Origin: JACCTU01 sp963809175
Lineage (GTDB): Bacteria; Actinomycetota; Thermoleophilia; Gaiellales; Gaiellaceae
Length of the DNA stretch: 64,000 nt
Reading direction: 5' to 3'
Assembly (NCBI GenBank): GCA_963809175.1
Contig: CAWEIK010000001.1
Span: 1,178,001 to 1,242,000, forward strand
Shown here: in pieces, positions 1 through 10,700 of the stretch
Numbering within the stretch: the stretch's first letter is position 1
Layout of the letters: every line of letters starts with the position of its first letter
Notes under the pieces: model-generated
The model's input: only the letters and a program-made list of their open reading frames with translations
What the model was told of the DNA's origin: nothing
Databases searched by the model: none
Made by a program: the position numbers and the translations under genes

Positions 1-208
1 AGCGCGCCGGCGACCGGCGCTTCTCGTCGGTCGTCCAGCTGCTCGAGAACGGCAAGGGCGAGCGGCTCGTCCGCTTCGCGTACACGACCGACGGCACCGC
101 CCGCCGCGGGCCCGTGACGCTGCGTGCGCGCGACCTGGCGCGCTTGCACGATGCGCTCCGCCGCCATCCCGAGCTCGCCGAGGCGCTCGGCTCGGAGGTG
201 GTGCCTAG
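1..208 (+). CDS. C-terminal end of an unrecognised protein, cut by the window start
   Basis: An open frame enters from the left edge (first full codon at base 3). It reads as a basic, helical segment with RFAYTTDGTARRG and LRARDLARLHDALRRHPELAEAL. I do not recognise the family. In the literal frame it runs on to 518 as arginine-rich nonsense opposite purQ. A TAG at 206-208, one frame away, is the likely true stop, and it would converge on the purQ stop with a few bases of overlap. Given the indels in this region, one missing or extra base near 195-205 is the simplest explanation. The function is unknown. Confidence 0.45.
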   Translation, partial: ARRRPALLVGRPAARERQGRAARPLRVHDRRHRPPRARDAACARPGALARCAPPPSRARRGARLGGGA

Positions 209-908
209 ACGAGCGCCTGCTCCCGTTCGCGCGCAGCGTCGACGAGCGACGCGAGGACGAAGCGCGCCGTCGGCCGAGCCGAGCAGCGGGTCGACCGCGT
301 GCTCGGGGTGCGGCATCAGGCCGAGGACGTTGCCCTCCCGGTTGCAGACGCCCGCGACGTCGTGCACCGACCCGTTCGGGTTGTCCCTGCGTAGCGCAGG
401 ACGATCTGGTCGAGCGCGACGAGCTCGGCGTAGAGCTCGTCGTCGGCGATACCAGCGAGCCCTCGCCGTGCTTCACGGGGATCGTCAGGCGTCTGCCCGA
501 CCGTGCACCGCGAGGTGAGCGGCGTGTCCGCCCGCTCGACGCGCACGCGCGACGTCACGACAAACGAACTCGAGCGACGCGTTCGGGCGCAGCACGCCCG
601 GCAGCAGCCCGGCCTCGCAGAGGATCTGGAAGCCGTTGCAGATCCCGAGCACGAGCCCGCCTGCGGCGGCGAAGCGCGCCGACGGCCTCCATCGCCGGCG
701 CGAAGCGGGCGATCGCGCCGCAGCGGAGGTAGTCGCCGTACGAGAAGCCGCCGGGGAGGATGACGCCTGCGACGTCGGGGAGCTCCGGCTCGCCGTGCCA
801 GACGAGCACCGGCTCGGCGCCGAGCGCGTGCAGCGCCCACGCCGCGTCGCGGTCGTCGTTCGACCCGGGGAAGACGATGACGGCGATCTGCGGGCGGCGC
901 TCGCTCAC
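205..908 (-). CDS. purQ: Phosphoribosylformylglycinamidine synthase subunit PurQ (frame-shifted reading)
   Basis: This is the glutaminase subunit of the PurL-PurQ-PurS complex. It releases ammonia from glutamine so that PurL can convert FGAR to FGAM (purine step 4, cytosol). The GTG start overlaps the purS stop as GTGA. Seen in the sequence: N-terminal IAVIVFPGSNDD, the nucleophile Cys in GICNGFQIL, and the His/Glu pair in MPHPEHAVD near the end. The reading hops across all three frames, with shifts near 265, 388, 453, 486, 568 and 677. Joined, it gives about 233 residues, normal for the family. No purL follows, because a converging gene ends here. I read the shifts as sequence errors. Confidence 0.9.
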
Positions 909-1149
909 GCGCCCGTCGAGCTCGATCTCGAAGCTCTCGATCAGCGGGTTCGCGAGCAGCTGCTCGCACATGCGCTCGACCTCGGCGCGCGCCGTCGTCG
1001 GCGTCCGTCGCCTCGAGCTCGAGGTCGACGACCCGGCCGACGCGGGCTTCGCCGACCGCGAAGCCGAGCTGCCGCAGCGAGCCCTCGACCGCCTCGCCCT
1101 GCGGGTCGAGGATCCCCGCCTTCGGCCGGACGAGCACGGTCGCCCTCAC
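905..1149 (-). CDS. purS: Phosphoribosylformylglycinamidine synthase subunit PurS (frame-shifted reading)
   Basis: This small subunit (about 80 residues) bridges PurL and PurQ in FGAM synthase. It starts MRATVLVRPKAGILDPQGEA, the usual PurS opening, and ends LLANPLIESFEIELDG. The GTG start overlaps the purC stop (GTGA). Two extra G bases, near 990 and 910, each just before a GCGCG run on the coding strand, break the frame. Removing both puts a TGA exactly across the purQ GTG start. In the literal sequence PurS appears fused in frame to PurQ, which I consider an artefact. The short length and its place beside purQ and purC agree with the family. Confidence 0.88.
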
Positions 1150-2010
1150 CGCAGCACCACGTCCGGATCGGCGACGTAGTCGTCGAACGCGATCCCGGTC
1201 AGCCGCTCGAACGCCTCGACGTAGCGCGCGCGCGTGCCCGCGACGACGTCGTCGGGCAGCTCCGGGCCGGGCGCGGTCTTGTCCCAGCCGAGCGTCTCGC
1301 AGTAGTCGCGCACGAACTGCTTGTCGAACGACGGCTGCGCGCCGCCCGGCGCGTACTCGTCGGCCGGCCAGAAGCGCGACGAGTCCGGCGTGAGCGCCTC
1401 GTCGCCGAGCACGAGCCGTCCCTCGTCGTCGAGCCCGAACTCGAACTTCGTGTCGGCGATGATGATCCCGCGCTCGCGCGCGTACTCCGCCGCGAGCGGT
1501 AGAGCGTCGAGCGCGATCGCGCTCGACCTCGCGGAAGCGGTCCGCGCCCGACGAGCTCGACGGCCTGCTCGGCGTCGATGTTCTCGTCGTGCCCGGTCTG
1601 CGCCTTCGTCGCCGGCGTGAAGATCGGCTCGGGCAGCTGCTCGGACTCGCGCAGGCCCGCGGGCAGCGCGTGGCCGCAGACCGCGCCCGTCGCGAGGTAG
1701 TCCTTCCAGCCGGAGCCGGCGAGGTAGCCGCGGACGACGCACTCGATCGGCAGCATCTCGAGCCGGCGGCACTCGGTCGAGCGGCCGTCCTCGCGCAGCG
1801 CGAGCAGGTGGTTCGGCAGAGGTGCCTCGTGCGCGCGAACCAGAACGCGGAGAGGCCGGTGAGCACGCGCCCCTTGTCGGGGATCTCCGTGGGCAGCACG
1901 ACGTCGAAGGTCGAGATCCGGTCGCTCGCGACGAGCAGCAGGCGCTCGTCGTCGAGCGCGTAGAGCTCGCGGACCTTTCCGCTCCCGACGTGGGCGGCGG
2001 CCTCAGGCAT
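1146..2010 (-). CDS. purC: SAICAR synthase PurC (frame-shifted reading)
   Basis: Phosphoribosylaminoimidazole-succinocarboxamide synthase joins CAIR and aspartate using ATP (purine step 7). Visible motifs: GSGKVRELYAL near the N-terminus, IPDKGRVLTGLSAFWF, the signature segment MLPIECVVRGYLAGSGWKDY, FTPATKAQTGHDENI, and ADTKFEFGLDDEGRL in the substrate-binding half. The end, DDYVADPDVVLR, leads into a GTGA overlap with purS. The ATG start overlaps the purB stop by 8 bases. Frame changes occur near 1820 (a C missing), 1546 (extra G before GCGCG) and 1515 (two bases missing in a GC run). The joined length is about 287 residues, normal for bacterial PurC. Confidence 0.92.
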
Positions 2011-3329
2011 AGGTGGGCTCCTCCTCCTTCGTCCGCACGAGCGCGCTGGAGGCGCTCGAACACGGTGTCGACGTGACGGGTGTACGGCTCGAGCGCGAAG
2101 ACCTCGTCGAGCGCGAGCCGTGGCGGCGAGCTCCGAGTCGCCGCGCACGAGCTCGCGAAAGTCCTGCTCCTCGTCCCACGCGCGCATCGCGTTTCGCTGC
2201 ACGAGCCGGTAGGCGTCGTCGCGCGCGAGGCCGCTCTCGACGAGCGCGAGCAGCACGCGCTGGCTGAAGAACAGGACGTGGCTCGCGTCGAGGTTCCGCC
2301 GCATCCGCTCGGGGAAGACGACGAGCCCTTCGACGAGCCAGGCGAAGCGGTCGAGCATGTAGTCGAGCGCGAGGAACGCGTCCGGGATGACGACCCGCTC
2401 GGCGGACGAGTGCGAGATGTCGCGCTCGTGCCAGAGCGCGACGTTCTCGAGCCCGACGAGCGCCGCCGCGCGCACGACGCGCGCGAGCCCGCAGATCCGC
2501 TCGGAGACGACCGGGTTGCGCTTGTGCGGCATCGCGGACGAGCCCTTCTGGCCGCGGCCGAACGGCTCCTCGACCTCGCGCACCTCGGTCCGCGCGAGGT
2601 GGCGCATCTCGAGCGCGAACTTCTCGAGCGACGCGGCGGCGAGCGCGAGCGCGCTCAGCAGCTCGGCGTGCCGGTCGCGCTGGAGGATCTGCGTCGACGA
2701 CGGCGCGGGCTCGAGCCCGAGCCGCTCGCACGCGATCCGCTCGACCTCGGGGTCGGTCGCCGAGTACGTGCCGACCGCGCCCGAGAGCTTGCCGACGCGC
2801 AGCCCGTCGAGCGCGCGCTCGACGCGCGTCCGGTCGCGCTCGAGCTCGAACGCCCAGCCCGCGAGCTTCAGCCCGAACGTCGTCGGCTCGGCGTGGACGC
2901 CGTGCGTCCGGCCGATCGTCAGCGTCTCCCGGTGCTCCTCGGCCCGGCGCGACGACGGCTGCGAACGCGCGGTCGAGGCCCTCGAGGATCAGCCGGCCGG
3001 CCTCCTGGATCTGGAGCGCGAGCGCCGTGTCGAGCACGTCGGAGGACGTCAGCCCGTAGTGGAACCAGCGCCCGTGCTCGCCGAGCCCCTCGGCGACGGC
3101 GTCGACGAACGCCGCGACGTCGTGGTGGGTCCGCTCCTCGATCTCGCGCACGCGCTCCGGCGTCGGCGCGCACCGCGGCGCGTCGGATCGCCTCCGCCGC
3201 CTCGGCGGGCACGCCGCCGATCTCGGCCCAGGCGTCGAGCGCGGCGAGCTCGACCTCGAGCCACCGCTCGAGCTTTCGCTGCTCCGACCAGACCCCGGCC
3301 ATCGCCGGACGGGAGTAGCGGGCGATCAC
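2003..3329 (-). CDS. purB: Adenylosuccinate lyase PurB (frame-shifted reading)
   Basis: PurB cleaves SAICAR to AICAR and adenylosuccinate to AMP, acting twice in purine synthesis. The GTG start gives VIARYSRPAMAGVWSEQRKL, typical of the family. HYGLTSSDVLDTALALQ and GRTHGVHAEPTT carry catalytic residues, and GSSAMPHKRNPV is the fumarase/aspartase signature loop with the catalytic Ser. It ends KEEEPTYA, overlapping the purC start. Shifts near 3157, 2946, 2115 and 2042 split it over three frames. Joined, it is about 440 residues, as expected. It starts 9 bases after the acetyltransferase stop, so it is co-transcribed. Confidence 0.92.
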
Positions 3330-3338
3330 CGGTTCAGA

Positions 3339-3842
3339 CTAGCGCCGACCCAGGCCGGACAACCGGTACCGAGTCTCGGGCACGGACGCACCCGGGATCG
3401 AGTCGTCGATCCGCTCGCCGTCGACCTCCCAGCCGTAGCGCTCGTAGAAGCGGCGAGCGCGCGGGTTCTCCGTCGCGACCCAGAGGATCGCCTCGTCCCA
3501 GCGCTCGGACAGCGCGCCGACGCCCGCCTCCATGAGCGCCAACCCCGCGCCTCGACCCTGGCCGGCCGGAGCCACGTAGATCGCGTAGAGCTCGCCGATC
3601 GCTCGATCCGTCCAGCAGGGCCCGACGCTCACGAACCCGACGACCTCGCCGTCCAGCTCCGCGACGAAGGCGCGCGTCTCGGGATGCGGGATCCACTCCT
3701 GCCAGAGCCGTTCGCGCTCGTCGACGCTCAGCCCGTCGAGCACCTCCTGCGGCATGACTCCGGGGTACGTCGCACGCCAGGTCTCGACGTGGATCTCGGC
3801 GATCCGCCGGGCGTCCTCCGGCCGCGCGGGCCGGACGTTCAC
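3339..3842 (-). CDS. GNAT-family N-acetyltransferase inside the purine operon
   Basis: Predicted 167-residue GCN5-type acetyltransferase, which would move an acetyl group from acetyl-CoA to an amine. It shows the N-terminal VRPARPEDARRIAEIHVETW, the core strand LYAIYVAPAGQGRGAGLALM with the acetyl-CoA loop Q-x-x-G-x-G/A, and the terminal NPRARRFYERYGWEVDGE. The GTG start overlaps the purE stop (GTGA), and purB follows after 9 bases, so it is translationally embedded between two purine genes. The frame is intact, unlike its neighbours. The substrate cannot be told from sequence. Candidates are a purine-pathway intermediate, a protein, or an unrelated small amine. Confidence 0.85.
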   Translation of the reverse strand: MNVRPARPEDARRIAEIHVETWRATYPGVMPQEVLDGLSVDERERLWQEWIPHPETRAFVAELDGEVVGFVSVGPCWTDRAIGELYAIYVAPAGQGRGAGLALMEAGVGALSERWDEAILWVATENPRARRFYERYGWEVDGERIDDSIPGASVPETRYRLSGLGRR

Positions 3843-4250
3843 GCGCCGAGGATGCGCGCGGCGAGCACGCGCCGCGTTCTTCGCGTTGTCGACGCCGACC
3901 GCCGCGACGGGCACGCCGGGCGGCATCTGCACGATCGCGAGCAGCGCGTCGAGACCGTCGAGGACGCTGAGGCTCGAGCGCAGCGGGACGCCGATCACCG
4001 GCAGGTCGGTGTGCGCCGCGACCACGCCGGGGAGCGCGGCGGCGAGCCCCGCGCCGCAGATCAGCACGCGGAGCCCGCGCTCGCGCGCCGTGCGCGCGTA
4101 CTCGGCGACCGCGTCGGGTGTGCGGTGCGCCGAGCGGACGTCGAACTCGTACGCGATCCCGCGCTTGTCGAGCTCGTCGAACGCGCCCTGCATCCGCTCG
4201 CGGTCCGACTCGGAGCCGACGAGGATCCCGACGACCGGCCCGTCAGCCAA
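3839..4250 (-). CDS. purE: N5-carboxyaminoimidazole ribonucleotide mutase PurE
   Basis: Class I PurE moves the carboxyl group of N5-CAIR to give CAIR. Motifs are complete: VGILVGSESDRERM, YEFDVRSAHRTPDAV, ICGAGLAAALPGVVAAHT, PVIGVP and QMPPGVPVAAVGVDNAKNA. The start is a TTG within TTGGCTGA, overlapping the purD stop; no ATG or GTG is better placed. One extra base near 3867 shifts the last 15 codons, after which ARILGA and a TGA overlapping the next GTG are recovered. About 136 residues is short but normal for a single-domain PurE. No purK is seen in the window. Confidence 0.92.
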
Positions 4251-5473
4251 CCGGTGCCCCGTTCGCAGCCTCGAGCGCGACGTCGGTGCGAAACCGCATC
4301 CCGTCGAACGCGATCCGCTCGGCCGCCGCGTACGCGCGCTCGCGCGCGTCGGCGAGCGTCGAGCCCGTGGCCGGACACGTTCAGGATGCGCCCGCCGTTC
4401 GTCACGAGCTGCTCGCCGCGGAGCGCCGTCCCGGCGTGGAAGACGACGCGCGCCGTCGGCTTCCGCCTCGTCGATGCCCGGCGATCGGAGAGCCGACGTC
4501 ACCCGCGCGCAGGGTAGTCGCGCGCCGCGAGCACGACCGTCACCGCGGCGTCGTCCGACGCCACGAGTGTCGCGTCGCCGAGGTCGCCCGCCGCGGCCGC
4601 GGCGAGCGCGCCGAGCAGGTCGCCTTCGAGCCGCCGGCAGGATCGCCTGCGTCTCGGGGTCGCCGAACCGGCAGTTGAACTCGAGCACCCGCGGCCCGTC
4701 CTCGGTCAGCATCAGCCCGGCGTAGAGGAGCCCGATGAACGGCGCGTCGCGCTGGGCGAGCTCTCGCAGCACCGGTCGTGCACCGCTCCGACGAGCTCCG
4801 CGAGCTCGAGGCCGCGCAGCGGGACCGGCGAGAACGCGCCCATGCCGCCGGTGTTCGGCCCTGCGTCGCCGTCGAACGCGCGCTTGAAGTCGCGTGCGGG
4901 CGGGAGCGCCGAGCGCGGTGCACGCCGTCGCAGACCGCGAACACCGACAGCTCGTCGCCCTCGAGCAGCTCTTCGATCACGAAGTCGTCGCCGAGGCCGC
5001 GACACGGCGCGGAGCGCAGCGTCGAGCTCATCCTGCGTGCGGCAGACGAAGACGCCCTTGCCGGCCGCGAGCCCGTCCGCCTTGACGACGCAGGGCGGCC
5101 GGGCGACCGCGAGCCCCTCGGCAGTCGGGACGCCGGCGGCCTGCATCACCTCCTTCGCGAAGCGCTTCGAGCCCTCGATCCGCGCTGCCGCGGCGCTCGG
5201 CCCGAACACCGCGACGCCGCCGAGGCGAAGCGCGTCGGCGACGCCGGAGACGAGCGGCACCTCGGGCCCGATCACGACGAGGTCGATGGCGAGCGCGCGC
5301 GCGAGCGCGAGCAGGCCCTCGGCGTCCTCCGCGTGCACCGGGTGGCACGGCCCGAGCCCTGCGATCCCCGGGTTGCCGGGCGCCGCGTGCAGCTCGGTCA
5401 GCCGCGGGCTCTGCGCGAGCTTCCACGCGAGCGCGTGCTCGCGCCCGCCCGACCCGACGACCAGAACCTTCAC
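4243..5473 (-). CDS. purD: Phosphoribosylamine-glycine ligase PurD (frame-shifted reading)
   Basis: GAR synthetase joins phosphoribosylamine and glycine with ATP (purine step 2). The first gene of the operon, it starts GTG with MKVLVVGSGGREHALAWKL. ATP-grasp landmarks follow: CVVKADGLAAGKGVFV, FVIEELLEGDELSVF, GPNTGGMGAFSP, and VLEFNCRFGDPETQ with the metal-binding Glu/Asn. Eight shifts (near 5020, 4910, 4773, 4630, 4510, 4475, 4450 and 4370) spread the coding over three frames. Joined length is about 410 residues, slightly short of the usual 420-430. A TAGCAT hexamer lies 7 bases before the start with no Shine-Dalgarno, so the mRNA is probably leaderless. Confidence 0.92.
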
Positions 5474-5480
5474 TCGCCGG

Positions 5481-5486
5481 ATGCTA
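5481..5486 (-). promoter_or_regulatory. Predicted -10 element of the purine operon
   Basis: TAGCAT on the minus strand, separated by 7 bases from the purD GTG. The spacing equals a normal -10 to transcription-start distance, so transcription would begin at or next to the start codon. No Shine-Dalgarno is visible. This is inference from a pattern repeated across the window. Confidence 0.5.
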
Positions 5487-5525
5487 TTCCGGCGGACGGC
5501 GGGTTTCGACCTTCACGCCCGCGCA

Positions 5526-5531
5526 TAGAAT
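5526..5531 (+). promoter_or_regulatory. Predicted -10 element of the following small gene
   Basis: TAGAAT followed by six bases (GGGCGC) and then the ATG. It has the same leaderless spacing as other genes in this window and is divergent from the purD promoter about 40 bases away. Confidence 0.5.
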
Positions 5532-5537
5532 GGGCGC

Positions 5538-5867
5538 ATGTCCACGCCCGAGCCCGGTCTCGATCTCCACGAGTGGGAGACCGAGTGGGAGGCGCTGCAG
5601 TCCGATCTCGCCGACGCTCCGGCCGAGGCGCTGCCCGAGCTCCGGAACCTCGTCGAACAGATGCTCAACGCGAGCGGCTTCGCGCTCGAGGACCCGGTCG
5701 CGAGCGAGGGCGACGAGCTGGAGGTCATCCTGGCGCTTCGCGCTGCAACGGAGACGACCCGGGCGCTCGAGCGGGGCGACGAGGTCGACCCCGGTGACAT
5801 CGCCGACGCCGTCAACGGCCTGACGGGGACCTACGAGTACCTCGTGAGCGACCACTCCGGGCCGTAG
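5538..5867 (+). CDS. Small acidic protein of unknown function
   Basis: 109 residues, intact frame, not recognised. It is strongly acidic and helical (LHEWETEWEALQSDLADAP, LPELRNLVEQMLNASGFAL, DIADAVNGLTGTYEYLVSD). There is no signal peptide, membrane segment or Cys pair. The ATG is the only start consistent with the TAGAAT hexamer 6 bases upstream. The next gene starts 9 bases after its stop, and its own hexamer uses this gene's stop codon. Being unbroken between heavily frame-shifted neighbours supports it as a real gene rather than chance. Likely soluble and cytosolic. Confidence 0.7.
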   Translation: MSTPEPGLDLHEWETEWEALQSDLADAPAEALPELRNLVEQMLNASGFALEDPVASEGDELEVILALRAATETTRALERGDEVDPGDIADAVNGLTGTYEYLVSDHSGP

Positions 5868-5876
5868 GCTCTGGGG

Positions 5877-6202
5877 ATGACGCTCTTGGAGCGACACGTC
5901 GAGCTGTTCAACGAGGGCGTCCGGAACGGCGACTTCGCGCCGATGCTCGAACAGTTCACCGATGACGCCGAGCTCGTCTTCGAGGGCGTGCCGGCCGGGC
6001 CGTTCCACGGCAAGGAGACGATCGCGGCCGCCTACGCGTCGAACCCACCCGACGACGAGGTCGACGTGCTCTCGAGCGAGCAGGCGGACGACGGGACGAT
6101 CGTCGCGCGCTACGCCTGGCGCGCCGACGCCGGCCGTCCGGCCGGGCGGATGATCGTCACCCCACGCGGCGAGGAGATCGCCCGCTTGGTCGTCACCTTC
6201 GA

Positions 6203-6206
<4 letters not shown>
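5877..6206 (+). CDS. SnoaL-like / NTF2-fold protein
   Basis: 109 residues with the cone-shaped NTF2/SnoaL pattern: a long first helix (ERHVELFNEGVRNGDFAPML), then FTDDAELVFEGVPAGPFHGKETIAAAYA, a central YAWRA strand and the terminal strand EEIARLVVTFD. The fold occurs in polyketide cyclases, ketosteroid-isomerase-like enzymes and non-enzymatic domains, so the fold is supported but no reaction is. TAGGCT, made partly from the preceding stop codon, lies 6 bases before the ATG, suggesting its own leaderless transcript. Its TAG overlaps the purA stop by 3 bases on the other strand. Confidence 0.75.
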
Positions 6207-7516
<1,310 letters not shown>

Positions 7517-7534
7517 GGAGGGAGTCTGCCCGAT

Positions 7535-7754
7535 CTAGTGGACGAGGCTGCGCGGGCGAGTGCCCGGAGGCATCCCGGATCTCGTGCCCGCGCGAGCACG
7601 TGACGTGCCCGTGCTCTCGCTCCAGCGCGAGCGATCCCTCGACGGTCGCGCCGACGTACCCGCGGCTCGGCAGCTGGTCCGACGCGCACGCTTCGCACAC
7701 CGCTCGGAAGCTCGTCGCCCGCGGCGGGATGCAGACCGTCTGCTCCGTGATCAC
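7535..7754 (-). CDS. Small zinc-ribbon-like protein
   Basis: About 73 residues between dnaB and purA on the same strand, 7 bases after the dnaB stop. It has CEAC near residue 20 and CSRGHEIR near residue 58, a paired-Cys arrangement typical of small zinc ribbons, with GYVGATVEGSLALEREHGHVT between. The frame holds from the GTG start to about 7565, and a one-base shift is then needed to reach the TAG at 7535. I do not recognise a named family. Nucleic-acid or protein binding is possible but unproven. Confidence 0.55.
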
Positions 7755-7761
7755 CCCATGC

Positions 7762-9173
<1,412 letters not shown>

Positions 9174-9311
9174 GGCGATCCTCGCGCTGTGCAGGGAAAA
9201 GGACGGCCATACTGCCGGTGGCACCGGACGGATCTGTGGAGAGAAACCTCGCTCGGTGCGAAAAGTTCGGCCGAAAGTCCACAGGAGCGAGCGGCGCCTG
9301 TGGACGAGTCG
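9174..9311. promoter_or_regulatory. rplI-dnaB spacer with DnaA-box-like inverted repeat
   Basis: 138 bases without a gene, the longest gap in this operon. It contains the inverted repeat GTCCACAGG (9277-9285) and CCTGTGGAC (9297-9305), separated by 11 bases, plus a third TCTGTGGAG. The outer copy includes TGTGGACGA, one mismatch from the complement of the DnaA box TTGTCCACA. It could be a DnaA-responsive promoter for dnaB or simply an RNA hairpin reducing read-through. No binding is shown. Confidence 0.4.
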
Positions 9312-9975
9312 TTACTGATCCGACTCGGCTTCGGCGGCGACGGGCTCGGCTTCGCGCTCGGCGGCCGGCTCCGGCGCGTCGGGCTCGGGCGGTCTCGGCC
9401 TCCGGCTCGTCGTCGGCGAGAAACTCCTGCACCTCGGCCTGTTGCGCCGCGGCTGCGGCTGCTGCCGCGTCTTCCTCCGCGCGAGCCGCGGCCTCCATCG
9501 CCTCGAGCTCCTCCTCCGGCGGTAGCTCGCCGCCTTCGGGCACGACGACGGCGCGGAGCTCGACCTGCACGTCGGTGAACAGCTCGATCGGGATCGTGTG
9601 GCGCCCGATCCGCTTGATGTTGTCCATCTCGATCTTGCGGCGGTCGACGCGGACCTTCTGCTGCTTCCAGAGCTCGTCGACGATGTCGGTCGGCGTGACC
9701 GAGCCGAAGAGCGCGCCGGTCGGGCCTGCCTTCATGTCGAAGCGCAGCTCGGTTTCACCGATCCGATCGGCGATCTCGCGAGCCTGCTCGAAGCTCTGCG
9801 CCTCGTGCCGGGCACGCTGCCCCTCGCGCTTGCGGAGCTCGTTGACCTTCGCGGGGGTCGCCTCCTCGGCGAGCCGGCGCGGCAGCAGGAAGTTCCGCGC
9901 ATAGCCCCGCGCGACGTTGACCACGTCGCCGCGCAGGCCGATCTTGTCGACGTCGGTGAGGAGGATGACTTCCAT
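9312..9975 (-). CDS. rplI: 50S ribosomal protein L9 with acidic C-terminal extension
   Basis: L9 of the large ribosomal subunit. It opens MEVILLTDVDKIGLRGDVVN and has the classic VARGYARNFLLPRRLAEEAT RNA-binding domain. A connecting helix follows, and a C-terminal domain GPTGALFGSVTPTDIVDEL ends in VVVPEGG. After residue 150 comes an unusual Ala/Glu-rich tail (EEELEAMEAAARAEEDAAAA, then EFLADDEPEAET), giving about 220 residues against the usual 150. One shift near 9397 moves the last 30 codons. In the corrected frame the tail reads PEPDAPEPAAEREAEPVAAE and stops at TAA. The frame-0 alternative is an arginine-rich run without a nearby stop. Confidence 0.9.
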
Positions 9976-9977
9976 GT

Positions 9978-10247
9978 CTAGCGCTCGCCCACGTACGGCA
10001 GCAGCGCCATCTCCCGGGCGCGCTTCACCGCGACCGAGACCTGGTTCTGGTGCCTGCGGCACGCGCCGGTGATCCGCCGCGAGCGGATCTTCCCCTTCTC
10101 GGAGATGTACCGACGCAGCTGGTTGATGTTCTTGTAGTCGACCTCGTCGATCTTGTCCTTGCAGAAGTAGCAATTGCGCTTTCGCTGCGGCCCGCCCATC
10201 GGCGGGCGCTTGCGCCCTCGCTGCTCCTTTTCCTTGGGCTTCGGCAT
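9978..10247 (-). CDS. rpsR: 30S ribosomal protein S18
   Basis: 89-residue S18, which binds S6 on the 30S platform. Core motif: DYKNINQLRRYISEKGKIRSRRITGACRRHQ. The N-terminal basic tail KPKEKEQRGRKRPPMGG precedes CYFCKDK. With CYFC and the later GACRRH, it is a Cys-containing (C+) form likely to bind zinc. The ATG overlaps the ssb stop as TGATG, so translation is coupled. The stop is 3 bases from the rplI start. Confidence 0.95.
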   Translation of the reverse strand: MPKPKEKEQRGRKRPPMGGPQRKRNCYFCKDKIDEVDYKNINQLRRYISEKGKIRSRRITGACRRHQNQVSVAVKRAREMALLPYVGER

Positions 10248-10687
10248 CAGAACGGGATGTCGTCGTCGGCGCCGGTGGGTGCGAAGTCGTCCTGCTTCGC
10301 ACCGGCCGGCACGAACTGGTGCTCACCGTCGCCACTTGCGGCAGCGCCACCCTCGCGGCTCCCGAGGAACTGGACCGTGTCGGCGATCACCTCGACCGCC
10401 TGTCGCTTGGTGCCGTCCTGTGCTTCCCACTCGCGCCAGTCCAGGCGGCCGTCGACTCCGACGGGCCGTCCCTTCGAGAGGAACTTCGCGCAGTTCTCGC
10501 CCTGGTTTCCCCAGACGGTGACGTCGAAGTAGTTCGGCTTCTCGCCCCACTCGCCGGTGGCCGCATCCTTCTGGCGGCTGTTCACCGCGAGGCGCAGCTT
10601 GCACACCGACGTGCCGCTCGGCGTGTGCCGCAGCTCGGGGTCGCGCGTGAGATTGCCGACCAGGACAACTCGGTTGATGTTCGCCAT
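10247..10687 (-). CDS. ssb: Single-stranded DNA-binding protein
   Basis: 146 residues. The OB-fold begins MANINRVVLVGNLTRDPELR and continues with SVCKLRLAVNS and YFDVTVWGNQGENCAKFLSKGRPVGVDGRLDWREWE. A disordered linker follows, and the conserved acidic tip DDDIPF, the docking peptide for repair and replication partners, closes it. The internal ATG is preferred to longer starts because homology begins exactly there and a purine-rich GGAGGAAGA precedes it. It is co-transcribed with rpsF (13 bases upstream) and rpsR (TGATG overlap). Confidence 0.95.
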   Translation of the reverse strand: MANINRVVLVGNLTRDPELRHTPSGTSVCKLRLAVNSRQKDAATGEWGEKPNYFDVTVWGNQGENCAKFLSKGRPVGVDGRLDWREWEAQDGTKRQAVEVIADTVQFLGSREGGAAASGDGEHQFVPAGAKQDDFAPTGADDDIPF

Positions 10688-10700
10688 GCTCTTCCTCCTC

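Noticed and set aside
114..518. Extension of the first plus-strand gene to 518
   Set aside because: Beyond about 208 it reads antisense to conserved PurQ residues and is arginine-rich, as expected for a shadow frame.
905..1149. PurS fused in frame to PurQ
   Set aside because: The fusion depends on two extra bases. Removing them restores a GTGA overlap and normal lengths for both proteins.
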